Positions 1 through 8,656 of a stretch of 64,000 nucleotides of DNA are shown piece by piece. Every line of letters starts with the position of its first letter. Positions within the stretch are counted from its first letter, which is position 1. The DNA is from Methanothrix sp. GTDB taxonomy: Archaea; Halobacteriota; Methanosarcinia; Methanotrichales; Methanotrichaceae. Both the position numbers and the translations under genes were made by a program. Location of the stretch: positions 1,801,017 through 1,865,016 of the forward strand of contig NZ_JADJJX010000001.1 of the NCBI RefSeq assembly GCF_016706325.1. The letters run 5' to 3'. Under the pieces are notes generated by a model. The model was not told where the DNA came from and did no database searches. It worked only from the letters and a program-made list of their open reading frames with translations.

Positions 1-49
1 TCGGGCGAAATCTGTGTCGCAAAGCAAAAGAGATATGCACGGCAAGTAA

Positions 50-111
50 ACCAGGATCCCTGAACCAAGATTCAGGATGGCATAAATACCGGTTCGATTC
101 CGGACCCTGGA
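50..111 (+). other. tRNA-like relic (D-arm missing)
   Basis: A T-arm with a TTCGATT loop and a CCGG stem (about 87-104) is closed by an acceptor-like pairing of CCAGG (51-55) with CCTGG (106-110). Between them lies a CCTGAA/TTCAGG hairpin in anticodon-arm position with a 6-nt loop. There is no room for a D-arm and the loop is one base short. It lies just before the 5S rRNA gene, where archaeal rRNA operons often carry tRNAs. It may be a decayed tRNA or simply a structured spacer; a functional tRNA cannot be claimed. Confidence 0.25.
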
Positions 112-116
112 ATCGA

Positions 117-239
117 ATATGGCGGCCAGAGCGACGGGGCAACTCCTGAACCCATCCCGAACTCAGAAGATAAGCCCGTCCACGTTCCATACTGTACTCA
201 GGTGCGAGAGCCCTCGGGAAATATGGATAGCTGCCATAT
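117..239 (+). rRNA. rrf: 5S ribosomal RNA
   Basis: Structural RNA of the large ribosomal subunit. The terminal helix I is visible: ATATGGCGGC near 117-126 pairs with GCTGCCATAT near 230-239, with one G-U pair. The internal segments CCCATCCCGAACTC (about 151-164) and CGTTCCATACTG (about 183-194) are the conserved loop B/C and domain gamma regions of 5S rRNA. The length of about 123 nt fits archaeal 5S. No 23S rRNA is present upstream inside the window, so the gene is either the end of an rRNA operon cut by the window edge or a solitary copy. The ends are set by the helix and are accurate to a few bases. Confidence 0.87.
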
Positions 240-275
240 TCACCTAAATTTCTTTTTGTAATGACATCATGAGCT

Positions 276-390
276 TGGGCTCCCGAATTACTGCATTTCA
301 AATCCCACTCAGCCTTGCTGCACGGTCGATCGGGCTACTGAGCGCCCGGAAAAGCCGCAAGCCGGAGAGCTGCCGTGCTCATCTAACATC
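276..390 (+). repeat. 5S-like degenerate repeat unit A
   Basis: First of three consecutive units after the 5S gene. Each has a leader of the type GGCTCCC-AATT followed by a structured part closed by a terminal helix and a CTCAYCTAACA-type tail. In this unit GCACGG (320-325) pairs with CCGTGC (373-378). The tail matches the 5S trailer (CACCTAAATTT). The unit resembles a shortened 5S 3' half. No ORF is present. Confidence 0.55.
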
Positions 391-413
391 TTTTTATTAT
401 CGCTTCAACTGGA

Positions 414-532
414 GCTAGGGCTCCCTAATTTCGGCTATTATGATCTCACTCATCCATGCTGCACGGTCGATCGGACTACTGTGCGCCCGGAAAAGCCGCC
501 AGGCGGGAGAGCCGCCGTGCTCACCTAACATT
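414..532 (+). repeat. 5S-like degenerate repeat unit B
   Basis: Second unit, nearly the same as unit A in its structured part (458-529): the same GCACGG...CCGTGC closing helix and the shared CGCCCGGAAAAGCCGC core, followed by CACCTAACA. The leader at 417-455 again begins AGGGCTCCCTAATT. Several differences between units fall in paired positions, so the fold may be kept. Confidence 0.55.
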
Positions 533-549
533 TTCTGACTTTAACTGGA

Positions 550-665
550 GCATGGCTCCCTAATTGCTATTATCACGAATCCCAATCAGCCATGCCGCAT
601 GGTCGATGGGAGCATATGCGCCCTGAAACGAAGGGAAATATGGATCGCTGCCATATTCACCAGAT
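550..665 (+). repeat. 5S-like degenerate repeat unit C
   Basis: Third unit. The leader GGCTCCCTAATTGCTATT (about 554-571) is followed by ATCACGAATCCC, which is also the core of the dispersed repeats at 6.7 and 7.6 kb. Its 3' part (about 632-663) closely matches the 3' end of the 5S gene (AAATATGGAT-GCTGCCATATTCACC), which ties this family to 5S rRNA. A fourth partial leader lies at about 690-770. Confidence 0.55.
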
Positions 666-800
666 ATTTTATTTGCTTAACTTCTTGAGCTAGGGATCCC
701 CTAGATTGCTATTATCATGAGCCTGGGCACTCGTAACTTCGGTTTAACGGATCCAAGCAGCCATGTTCTCCCCATTAGTACCACCTGTCGCTATGATCTC

Positions 801-1694
801 TTACTCTATTTCATCAGGAGTTAAAACAAATATATATTCTTGAATTTCGCGACGAAATTTTGATTTCCGACTGACAAGACTCTTTCTAGCCAATTTAATA
901 GGTTTGAATGGATGATACAATTCACATAGGGGATAATAGCTAGCATTACTTATTAGAACAAAAGTTCCTCTTTTCAACGCACGCAGAGCCACTAAAGAAA
1001 GACGTTCTTGATCTTTCCACGAAAAATTTTTCTCATTATATCGAATGAACTTATTATTATTATGAATCATTGTATGTGTTGGATCACAATATATTACATC
1101 TCCATATCTAGATTTATTCATCATCTTTTCAAAATCCGATACAGCTAACTCTATTCCTTGAAGCGCATGTGATGCTCTTTTAATCAATCCATCTCTCCAT
1201 AGAAGTTCAGGAGTGCGACTTCCTCCTCCATAAGGGACATTGAATTTTCCGTTGAGGTTTAATCGATATATACCACCAAAGGCAGTTCTATTTAAATATA
1301 AAAATCTTATTGCCCTTTCAACCAAGTCCTTCGGTTCTTCTTTGCGAATATGATAATAACTTTCCTTATCCACTGATAGTTTCTTTAACCCATCAATAAT
1401 CTCCTCTGGTTTATCCCGTACTTGAATGTAAGTATTTATTAGATCGCTATTTATGTCAGATAGGGTTGCCTTTCTTGGACATAATCCAAAAAATATGGCT
1501 CCTCCACCCAAGAACGGCTCATAATAACGATTGGATAATCTTTTTGATATGCAAAGAGCTAATTTCTGAGCGATCCAACGCTTTCCACCAGGCCATTTAA
1601 GAAATGGTTTTACGCTAAATTTATCGAAGGGAGTACGATCAATGGTAGCGGATTCTCCCAGAACACTTTCGTGATGTTGAGCATAAAAGACCAT
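801..1694 (-). CDS. dam: D12-class DNA adenine N6-methyltransferase (Dam-like)
   Basis: Predicted S-adenosylmethionine-dependent adenine methylase acting on DNA. The protein has 297 residues. An N-terminal FLKWPGGK (31-38) and the SAM-binding FLGGGA (61-66) are typical of the Dam family. The catalytic DPPY motif is replaced by DPTHT at 204-208, followed by the family's FSWKDQERL segment. The gene starts 9 bp after the nurA-like stop, so it is the last gene of a herA-nurA-dam operon. It is AT-rich compared with the housekeeping genes to the right, which suggests transfer. The likely role is self-DNA marking for the neighbouring nuclease/translocase pair; this is inferred from context. The variant active site leaves activity uncertain. 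Confidence 0.85.
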   Translation of the reverse strand: MVFYAQHHESVLGESATIDRTPFDKFSVKPFLKWPGGKRWIAQKLALCISKRLSNRYYEPFLGGGAIFFGLCPRKATLSDINSDLINTYIQVRDKPEEIIDGLKKLSVDKESYYHIRKEEPKDLVERAIRFLYLNRTAFGGIYRLNLNGKFNVPYGGGSRTPELLWRDGLIKRASHALQGIELAVSDFEKMMNKSRYGDVIYCDPTHTMIHNNNKFIRYNEKNFSWKDQERLSLVALRALKRGTFVLISNASYYPLCELYHPFKPIKLARKSLVSRKSKFRREIQEYIFVLTPDEIE

Positions 1695-1703
1695 GATACA
1701 TAC

Positions 1704-3018
1704 CTATATTATCGGTGGCTCTTTTGATTCAGAGAAAATTTTTAGAATCTTGGCAGATGGGTAGGTGGAGAGTGATGCAACGCCATGCGCAAGCTCAATG
1801 GGCAATAATGCTCCTTCATAGCGGTTGCTTAGGATCTTCGGTATCGTAGCAAATATTCGATCGGCGTCTAATGTATCCATATATGATGGCTCTTCAGAAT
1901 AATGGGGTATATTAAGCACCATACTGTGGTAATTATCAAGTTTTACAAAAATTTTATTACCATAATTAGTTTTTTCACCATAAGGTCCTCCACGGTTGGG
2001 GCGGCTCTTAATTATTTCTTTTATATATTTATTATCAGGCATGAAAATTGATCTCTCTTGCGCATCCTTTTTGATCAACTGCAGATGGTCCATAAATCTG
2101 CCTGTTTTCTCCTGTCCAATTATATGAACCGGAAAATTATTCTTCTGTGCAAAAAAAAAGAAATCTTCGGATAGGATCAACTAACTTTGAATATTGAGCG
2201 CGTAGCATTAAAGGGCCATCTTTCACAAAAAGGCAGTTGGATAATATCTTCTTATTCGTCTCCCAATAGTAACGAACTGCAGTAAACAATAATAATGTTT
2301 CATGAATATTCATATATGCCGTTGCTACCGTATCTGGTGCAGAATCGGGAGCCATTTCTTGATGGAATCCTAGCATGTCCGTAAGGAATAAACTACCTCC
2401 GCAACCAGAGCACGTACCCTTCTCCTCATTATAGTTTAGGCTAGCTACTACTTCCTCGCAATGAGGGCACTCGAATGGTTGAAGCGATTTATCATTTTCG
2501 GCCCATTTTTCATATGCCAACCATTTGAGTGTCTCCATAACTTCTGTATCTAATGAGCCACCTTTCTCTTTAATCGACTCGAAAATTATTTGCCGAATCG
2601 CATCATAAGTATTCATTCCCGGTATAGGTGTGTGCCTGAGAGGAAAAACGGTAGCGTGGTAGAGCGCCGAATCAGAAAGCATGTCTCTTAATGCAAAAGG
2701 ATTAGGATATTCCCTATCTATTTGTGAAATAGAGTATTGGTCAAGTCTTAAAAGTGCTGTTTTAACAAAAGCTATTGCTTTTTGTGGAGGCTTTTCATAT
2801 TGATTAACTTGCATTGAGCCGTCAATACCAAAAATTATAGGCAAAGAGTTGCCGCTAAAGGATTGAACTTTCCATTCTGTTTTGGATTCGACTAATGGAG
2901 GTTCTGGACTATCAAAACTTTGAATTATACTCTTAACTAAATCGGATTTTACAACTTCAAGATGACCTATTCTACTAGCTCTTTCACCAGGCAAACGACT
3001 ACCAGATTGATACGGCAT
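1704..3018 (-). CDS. nurA: NurA-family nuclease with zinc-ribbon insert (frameshifted)
   Basis: NurA proteins are Mn-dependent nucleases that work with the HerA translocase. The first frame (3018 to 2137) carries FGIDGSM and later VKDGPLML, the two acidic NurA active-site regions. Between them is an inserted CPHC...CSGC zinc ribbon. The frame then stops after IRRFLFF. The second frame (2180 to 1704) resumes with FFAQKNNFPVHIIG and holds the C-terminal part. The switch falls in a run of nine A on the + strand (2151-2159); removing one base restores one protein of about 437 residues. The start ATG follows the herA stop directly (TAA-ATG), implying coupled translation. The run may be a sequencing error, a true mutation or a slippage switch. 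Confidence 0.72.
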
Positions 3019-4581
3019 TTATTCACCAATCTTTTTATTGGGAGGAATAAATTTATTCGCTTGTACCGATACAACAAACCGATGGGATTGGGTTAACATC
3101 CTTATATATCCTGGTGTCTTTGCACGAAGAATATCCTCTTTCATACTTTCGTAGGCTACGTTAAGTTTTGCAAGAGCATCCACTTCTTCTCTCGATGATA
3201 TGTGAGCAACAAAAAAGTTCTCGGTTTGTGCGAGTAGATCTTTACTTATCGTCGTAGGAGATTGCGTAGAATAAACCATTCCAATATGATATTTTGCACC
3301 TTCCTTTGCAAAACGGCTATATATTTCTCTAGCCTCGTCGTCTTTACGTGGAAATAAATTATGAGCTTCCTCGAAATACAATTGTATAAAATGATCTCCT
3401 AACTTATCGTTGCTAAATTTATCAACCTGATGATTGAATACAGCAATTGATAAATCATCAGAGAAATATTGAAGTAACTGCGGGTGGGCATTTCCTAAGT
3501 CTAATATTACCGTTTTCCCTGAATCCAAATGGATAAGAATTTCTTTTTCGAAATTCCCAGCATTTTTATCATGGTACATCCTATAAGGTTGAATAAGAGA
3601 TGGACCAAGCCCTGACTTTGGGTCAAAGAATTCTAGAAGTCCGACGTCATCTGGATCAAATATTGGATCCCCTGAACTCTCTGATTTAAGGAGTGCGTCT
3701 TTGGGTTTAGATCTTCTGAACTGATTTATTATTTCTAATTCGTCAACTAAACTATCTAAGGTATTCGGTTTTGGAGGAATCTGTTGCACTCCTATTTTCT
3801 TGTATGCCTCCTCTCTTAACTTATCTTTGAAACCGGGATTAAATTTCCCGACATATGGTGTACTGGGAGCCATGTTTCGTAACTTTGCCTCATCAACGTC
3901 AAATCCCGCTTTTCTAAGGATGGCCCAATAAATTTGTATTTTTCTTATTCTTCTTACCTTAATATCGGATTCGGAATATGGCATTTTTATTATTGTCTCT
4001 AATGATGGCAACTCGATACTGGAAAACGTACGTATGTATCCCGAATCCTTACCGTCTTGCCTTAATAGACTTCCTATTATTCTATGAGTACTATCCGGAT
4101 GCTCATAAAAATTGAGTTTAAGAGGTCTCGAGGGAGTAGCTTTCTTCTGTGTTATAGCATATATAATGCAGCGATCTGGATAACTACTTGCTAGTGAGCT
4201 ACTATTGTCGTAAGGGTTATCATTCGCATATTCGCCATTGATATCGAAAATTAGCTGGCCTACTGTATTTGTCTCTTTGGTAGATTCGATTAAACTTTGT
4301 GCAATCAGTTTTACGACATTACTCTTGCCTAATCGCGTTTTACCAAACATGGCAGTTCTTCTGCCGCTGATATCTTGAGTTGAAATGATTACCTTAACAT
4401 TTGGGAGGGGTTTTGTCGGCAAGGGAAGTCTGCATTCAGTCAACCTCAGACTGCCTATTTCAAATCGATTGTCCTTAGGAACAAGGCAATTTACAATTAA
4501 ATTTAATAGTTCATCATTGGGTGCGTAAACACGATACTTATGAGCGCTTACGAAATTATTTAAATCTCCAGAAAATTCAAT

Positions 4582-5708
4582 GGTATCCACAACTTGGTCG
4601 TGAGCCTCTAATGGGTTTGAGTTTTGTAATATGGAAAAGTCAAGAGTTCCTGCAAGCTCCAGACATGATCGATTAAGCCAGCTTGCTTCGCGGGACTATT
4701 GAACTTCGTTATGCCCATCTCATTTCTATATTTTAGAGCACGATGCTTTCGGCAGTAGTTGAAGTGCGCGAAATATAGGGTCATTTGGTTATTCAATTCT
4801 GCAGTCTCCTTAGAGAAACCTATGGTTTTCCTTGATATGCGGTTATTATCTTGTCTGCATGTCAGGTTTTGCCGTTCAATGTAGCTGGTAGATATCATTT
4901 TGTGGTCTATATCTTTGCCAAATATGATTCTCTTGACCACTTTTTTAGTCTACCGTTGACCCTCATTTTAATGACTTGAGCATATTGTAATAGTTCATCT
5001 ACGATTAATTTAGGACTTCGAGGTCGCCCTCGCTTGCCTGTTGGTGCGAACGGCTGTAGTTTTCCATATTGCTTTCGAAGAGCTGCTGCATATAGTCTTA
5101 ATCCATCTGTCACAAAGAGCGGCATTGATCTGAGTCTTTTGGCAGTATTTGAAACGAGCTGATCTGCATTTTCCTGAGATCGCTCACCGATAACATGTGA
5201 AAGCACCAACCTGCAATTTGCAGCCATGCTTATCCAGATCCAAGTTCCTTTATCTTCGTATTCACCTTCTCTGGGTAGTGTTTTCCCCACAAAAGTCCAT
5301 GCCTCGTCCATCTCTACCTTTGGGGTCTCTACATCCTTCAAGACAACTTCATTGACTTTTTCACTATGCTTTGCTGCTTTCGAGATCCAAGTGCTTACAG
5401 TAGATGGTTTTGACTCAAGGATCTCAGCTATTCCTAAGACACTCATTCCACGCATGGCCATTTTTAGAGCCAGCTTGATCTTTTCTTCGTTTGTTCTTGT
5501 GTCATAGAATGCAGTGTTAGTTCTATCACAGAATCTGGTACCACATGTGTGGCAAATATATTTCCTGACCTTGCCGGAGCTTATCTTGTAAGTTCCGTAC
5601 ACAGTGACGTTTCCTTTCCCAGCAATTCCAAATAGATTGCACTGCTCATTCGGGCATGCTACATCCAAGAATCGAGGCTTTGGACCTCTTTGCCCATTTT
5701 GCTACACC
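4582..5708 (-). mobile_element. IS1-family insertion sequence (about 1.1 kb)
   Basis: Boundaries are set by imperfect terminal repeats: GGTATCCACAACTTGG at the left (from 4582), and on the opposite strand from 5708 GGTGTAGCAAAATGGG. They also follow from the point where the interrupted herA frame rejoins. The length fits the longer archaeal IS1 subgroup. No flanking target duplication could be found, so the insertion may be old or its flanks altered. Confidence 0.75.
4608..5668 (-). CDS. IS1-family transposase, two overlapping frames
   Basis: DDE transposase that moves the element inserted in herA. The first frame (5668 to 4907, 253 residues) starts with an InsA-like zinc region (CPNEQCNLFG and CHTCGTRFC), then a helix-turn-helix, then catalytic aspartates in VEMDEAWTF and FVTDGLRLY. 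The second frame (4940 to 4608) supplies the YIERQNLTCR segment with the catalytic glutamate and the usual IS1 C-terminus. The switch is at A AAA AAG (minus strand, about 4941-4947), a classic -1 slippery heptamer. IS1 elements do use -1 frameshifting, but normally nearer the InsA/InsB junction, so this could also be a one-base loss in an A run. Confidence 0.82.
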
Positions 5709-6519
5709 CCATGTAGCATATAGGAATAGGTTATATAAATAACAGCCGATTGTAGATTCACGACCCACAACTTCTGGATGAGGATAAAACATACCCAGGA
5801 TACTGGTTTTCAAAGCGCCCCATTGTAATTCACTTTGAGTAAATACATCCAATTCCGGCATCGATTTCTTTTGCAATTCAAAATATGTTTGTTGAACTTC
5901 TGATGCGAGAGGCGTCGGAGCTGATTCCAAGACTCTTAATAGAATAAAATGCAATGGTAAAGAATCTAGGTCCGATGGAACCATTACCAATAAGGAATTT
6001 CTTGGTATGCCACCCACGTTCATTTTATATGGATCTGAAGTTATAATAGTAATTGTATCATATCCAATATCAAGTATATATCCTATGAACCTCATATCAT
6101 CATATCTTTTTGCTTGTTCAGTTGCTTTTTCTTTGTCCAAGAAAGTCTCAAGAATACGAATAGGATGATTCTGCATTGCGGCTTTTTCGAAGAATTTCAT
6201 ATCGGAGCAAACTCCTTTTTCTAAGACTATTGTACCTTTCTTTTGAGGTTCGAGATTGCATTATATTTTTCATGGCTCATTGAAACCAAATTGCTATTAT
6301 CGTAACTAATAAAGCTTTCGTTACACACAATTATTATTCGATATCGAGTTATTGCGAGTGTTCCTTCAGTTCACCTGGCAGGAGAGGCATGGAGATCGAT
6401 GAGATCTCAAGGAGTCCTATCTTGCGAGAGGGAGGATGTCCTTGCTGCCATGGCTTACGCCGTTCGAATGGCCGCTGGAGAAACGATAGGCGCGCCTATG
6501 TCTGAACCCAAGTTTATGC

Positions 6520-6900
6520 TGGACGCTGACATGCCCAGAGCATGTCCCCCGTGGTCACGGGGTCAGGGGGGGCCGTCCGGCCTTGAGGACAGCCCCCATG
6601 CCTTCGCGCGCGAAAACGGGCAACGCGCGCGGAAGTCCCTATATCTGAAGCGTTCTGCGATGTACTCGAGTGGGCGATCCCGCTAAAGGTGACATTCACT
6701 TGCCCAAGCCGGATTCAAGGCGCCCTGATTACTGCCATCACGAATCCCTGGCAGCCATGCAGCATCCCGCCCCAAGGGGGCGCAAGCCCTCGGGTGACGA
6801 CAGACATTAACCTAAGATGGGACCAGGGATCTCTGATCACTGCTATCACAAATCCCACATAACCATGCAGAATCTTGCCCAACAGTGGCGCTGGAAATAT
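6520..6900. repeat. Cluster of dispersed structured repeats
   Basis: Gene-free stretch with two repeat types. At about 6530-6645 lies a GC-rich unit (GGGGCCGTCCGGCCTTGAGGAC then GCGCGAAAACGGGCAACGCG), seen again at about 8190-8290. At 6716-6807 and 6826-6885 lie units of the type CTGATTACTGCCATCACGAATCCC...CCATGCAGCATC, also found at 552-600, 7557-7652, 7670-7720 and 7777-7812. The GC-rich part forms hairpins. No convincing coding sequence was seen, although short frames cross it. The 6201-6520 stretch beside it holds nothing recognised. Confidence 0.55.
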
Positions 6901-6954
6901 CAAGCACGACTATGGCTGCTCAACACGTTTTTTCATTCAAATGAATATGATAGA

Positions 6955-7227
6955 TCAATGCCGATAGGCATCATCATGATGCTCCAATTCAATCAGCGTC
7001 ACAACACGCTCATTTTCATTGATCTTATAGATGAGCACGAAGGGGCCAACGTGCACTCTTCTCTTCCCTTTGAGGACGCCCCGAAGTGGTTTGCCCAACT
7101 GAGGTACTTCTGCTATCTGGACTGTTTTACTAATTATCGCATTATAATATTGAGTGTCTTTGTTTTGCAGCTTCTTCAGTTTCCTTTGCAGCTTATCTCC
7201 AATTTCGATATCATATGGCTCTGTCAT
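6955..7227 (-). CDS. RelE/ParE-superfamily toxin
   Basis: Small 90-residue protein resembling RelE-type toxins, which cut mRNA on the ribosome or poison gyrase. The family layout is visible: an N-terminal helical pair (DKLQRKLKKLQNKD), then PQLGKPLRGVLKGKRRVHVG and FVLIYKINENERVVTLIELEH, the paired strands with basic residues that form the RelE core. It lies 12 bp downstream of a small acidic ORF, the usual antitoxin-toxin order. The last residues DDAYRH match the terminal segment seen in many RelE-like toxins. The exact target cannot be told from sequence. Confidence 0.8.
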   Translation of the reverse strand: MTEPYDIEIGDKLQRKLKKLQNKDTQYYNAIISKTVQIAEVPQLGKPLRGVLKGKRRVHVGPFVLIYKINENERVVTLIELEHHDDAYRH

Positions 7228-7239
7228 AAAATTGCCGGC

Positions 7240-7491
7240 TTAATCCACTTTAGCGGAGAATTGCTCCTTGAAAGTATCATAAGTGTATCTCTTGCTTTTG
7301 CCGCCTTGGATGTCTTTCTCAGCATCCAATACTTTTTTTATGAAATCCTCTTGAATCATCTCTTCCGGAGGATAGGATGCTTCTTCAAGGGCGTCTATTA
7401 AGCTGCGCACAATCTTGTATTTCAGGCTGTCTTCGAGAATGGGCGCAAGGCGCTCAATGAGCTTTCGGTCCTCATCACTAAGTTCCATCAT
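7240..7491 (-). CDS. Putative antitoxin of the RelE-type pair
   Basis: An 83-residue acidic, helical protein directly upstream of the RelE-like toxin in one operon. It contains two predicted long helices and ends in a basic/aromatic tail (SKRYTYDTFKEQFSAKVD) of the kind that wraps toxins. No DNA-binding domain is obvious, so self-regulation cannot be claimed. The assignment rests on size, charge and gene order. The pair sits among dispersed repeats, in keeping with an accessory module. Confidence 0.62.
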   Translation of the reverse strand: MMELSDEDRKLIERLAPILEDSLKYKIVRSLIDALEEASYPPEEMIQEDFIKKVLDAEKDIQGGKSKRYTYDTFKEQFSAKVD

Positions 7492-7539
7492 TATGAATCC
7501 TCTTGATTCAGTATCGCTCCATTAGTATGTAAGGATTGG

Positions 7540-7812
7540 GGATGCTATTCCTTCCTAAGGCAATGGCTCCCCAATTACTACTATCACGAATCCCCGGCAA
7601 CCATGCCCCATCCCGCCCCAAAGGGGCGCGTAGCCCTCGGGAGACACCAGATACTCTCCCAGGACGGATCCAGGGCTCCCAGATTATTATTATCACGAAT
7701 CTCAATTGGCCTTGCAGCTCAATTTATGGGGAGCATGGGCGCCCTGATAACTTCCAGCATGGATTCTAGCCGGATCTAGGGCTCTCTGATCATTGCTTTC
7801 ACGAGTCACCTT
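7540..7812. repeat. Second cluster of dispersed repeats
   Basis: Three more copies of the 6.7-kb repeat family at about 7557-7652, 7670-7720 and 7777-7812. They share GGGCTCCC/GGCTCCCC, an ATTACTATTATCACGAATC core and a CCATGC/CTTGC tail. The first copy continues into CATCCCGCCCCAAAGGGG-CG, a stem-loop also present at 6763-6790. This stretch has no credible gene. Confidence 0.55.
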
Positions 7813-7829
7813 TTGCCTTCCACCGCAGT

Positions 7830-8144
7830 CTAGTTCATGAGGTCTTCCTGCAATTCGGACCGTTTGTCCTCCCGCCGGGCGTCTAATTCGTATCTATCGG
7901 CTATCTTTTTCATGAGACGAGCGGTGCGTGGCCAATTATCACTCAGTTTGCGGGCATAGTCTAGGTAGCGCTCTGAGATTTTCCTTTCCAGAGCACCGCC
8001 TTCTCCTATGGAACGACTTACAACACCTCTACTGTTATAAATGCCGATAATGATTCCCTTCTCGATCTCTTCGCTCCCTACATCCTCAATGAGCTCACGA
8101 TTTTCCGCTAACGTTCGGCTTGCCAGGGAGTTAAGGGCATTCAT
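7830..8144 (-). CDS. Hypothetical protein
   Basis: A 104-residue protein of unknown function. It is charged and mostly helical, with a central glycine-containing segment (GIYNSRGVVSRSIGEGG) followed by a helix holding NWPRTARLMKKIADRYELDARRE. The WPRTA...YE-DARRED pattern resembles the C-terminal part of larger uncharacterised prokaryotic proteins, so this may be a fragment. It lies alone between repeat clusters, with no operon partner. No catalytic motif is visible. Confidence 0.5.
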   Translation of the reverse strand: MNALNSLASRTLAENRELIEDVGSEEIEKGIIIGIYNSRGVVSRSIGEGGALERKISERYLDYARKLSDNWPRTARLMKKIADRYELDARREDKRSELQEDLMN

Positions 8145-8593
8145 GTATCATGAGCATTCTTGACGTAAGAATAACAGCATCCCAAAGCTCATGACCCCCT
8201 GTGGCCCAGGGGTCGAGGGGCCGTCAGGCCTTGAGGACGGCCTATAGACTCATGCGAAAACGGGCGAAGCACGGAGGCCCATAAGAGAACAAAAGTTCGA
8301 TTCAATGGAATGGTGATACCAATACATTAATACCATCAATCGCAGATTAAATCCAAGATGAGTGCTGGATTTTCTGGGCAGAACGGATAGTCGTTCGGCT
8401 GATCCCATCTCCTTTAAATATGTCTGCTTTTGAGTAATCATATGCCTTGTTATCCATCAGAAAATCCAATATTTTCAAAAAGATATTTCATTTCATCATT
8501 TATTTTCGAATATATTCCATATAATCGCTCGTATTTATAATGGTCGTTCATCCATACAGGGAAAGGTTTATTTGCTCAATTACCTAAAGTAAT
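8145..8593. other. Gene-poor spacer with one repeat unit and a promoter
   Basis: About 8190-8290 is a second copy of the GC-rich unit from 6.5 kb (GTCGAGGGGCCGTCAGGCC and GCGAAAACGGGCGAAGC). The rest is AT-rich and empty apart from an AAAGGTTTATTTGC segment near 8563-8576, a plausible TATA element for the downstream membrane-protein gene. Confidence 0.4.
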
Positions 8594-8656
8594 TTGATAA
8601 ATGACCATGCATACTGGATTCTCCGATGTCTTCGGACCAGGAACGAGGAATTGGCT

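Larger units (their letters stand above)
3019..6200 (-). pseudogene. herA: HerA-like ATPase/DNA translocase, split by an IS1-family element
   Basis: HerA forms a hexameric DNA translocase that partners NurA. The N-terminal piece (6200 to about 5709) holds the barrel domain, with segments such as IGYILDIGYDTITII. The C-terminal piece (4581 to 3019) carries the Walker A motif GKTRLGKS, the Walker-B-like YFEEAHNLFP and the downstream YSTQSPTTIS sensor region. The element between them inserted after codon TGG (YATW). Removing 4582-5708 rejoins the frame as YATW-IEFSGDL and gives about 684 residues. As it stands the gene cannot yield a full protein, although the C-terminal piece has its own ATG at 4590 inside the element end. 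It is the first gene of the herA-nurA-dam operon. Confidence 0.82.

Noticed and set aside
4560..5730. Target duplication for the IS1-type element
   Set aside because: Flanks AAAATTCAAT and CCATGTAGCA share no 8-10 bp repeat, so none is claimed.
6399..6686. A 95-codon plus-strand frame in the repeat cluster
   Set aside because: It spans dispersed repeats, lacks a ribosome site and has no conserved segment.
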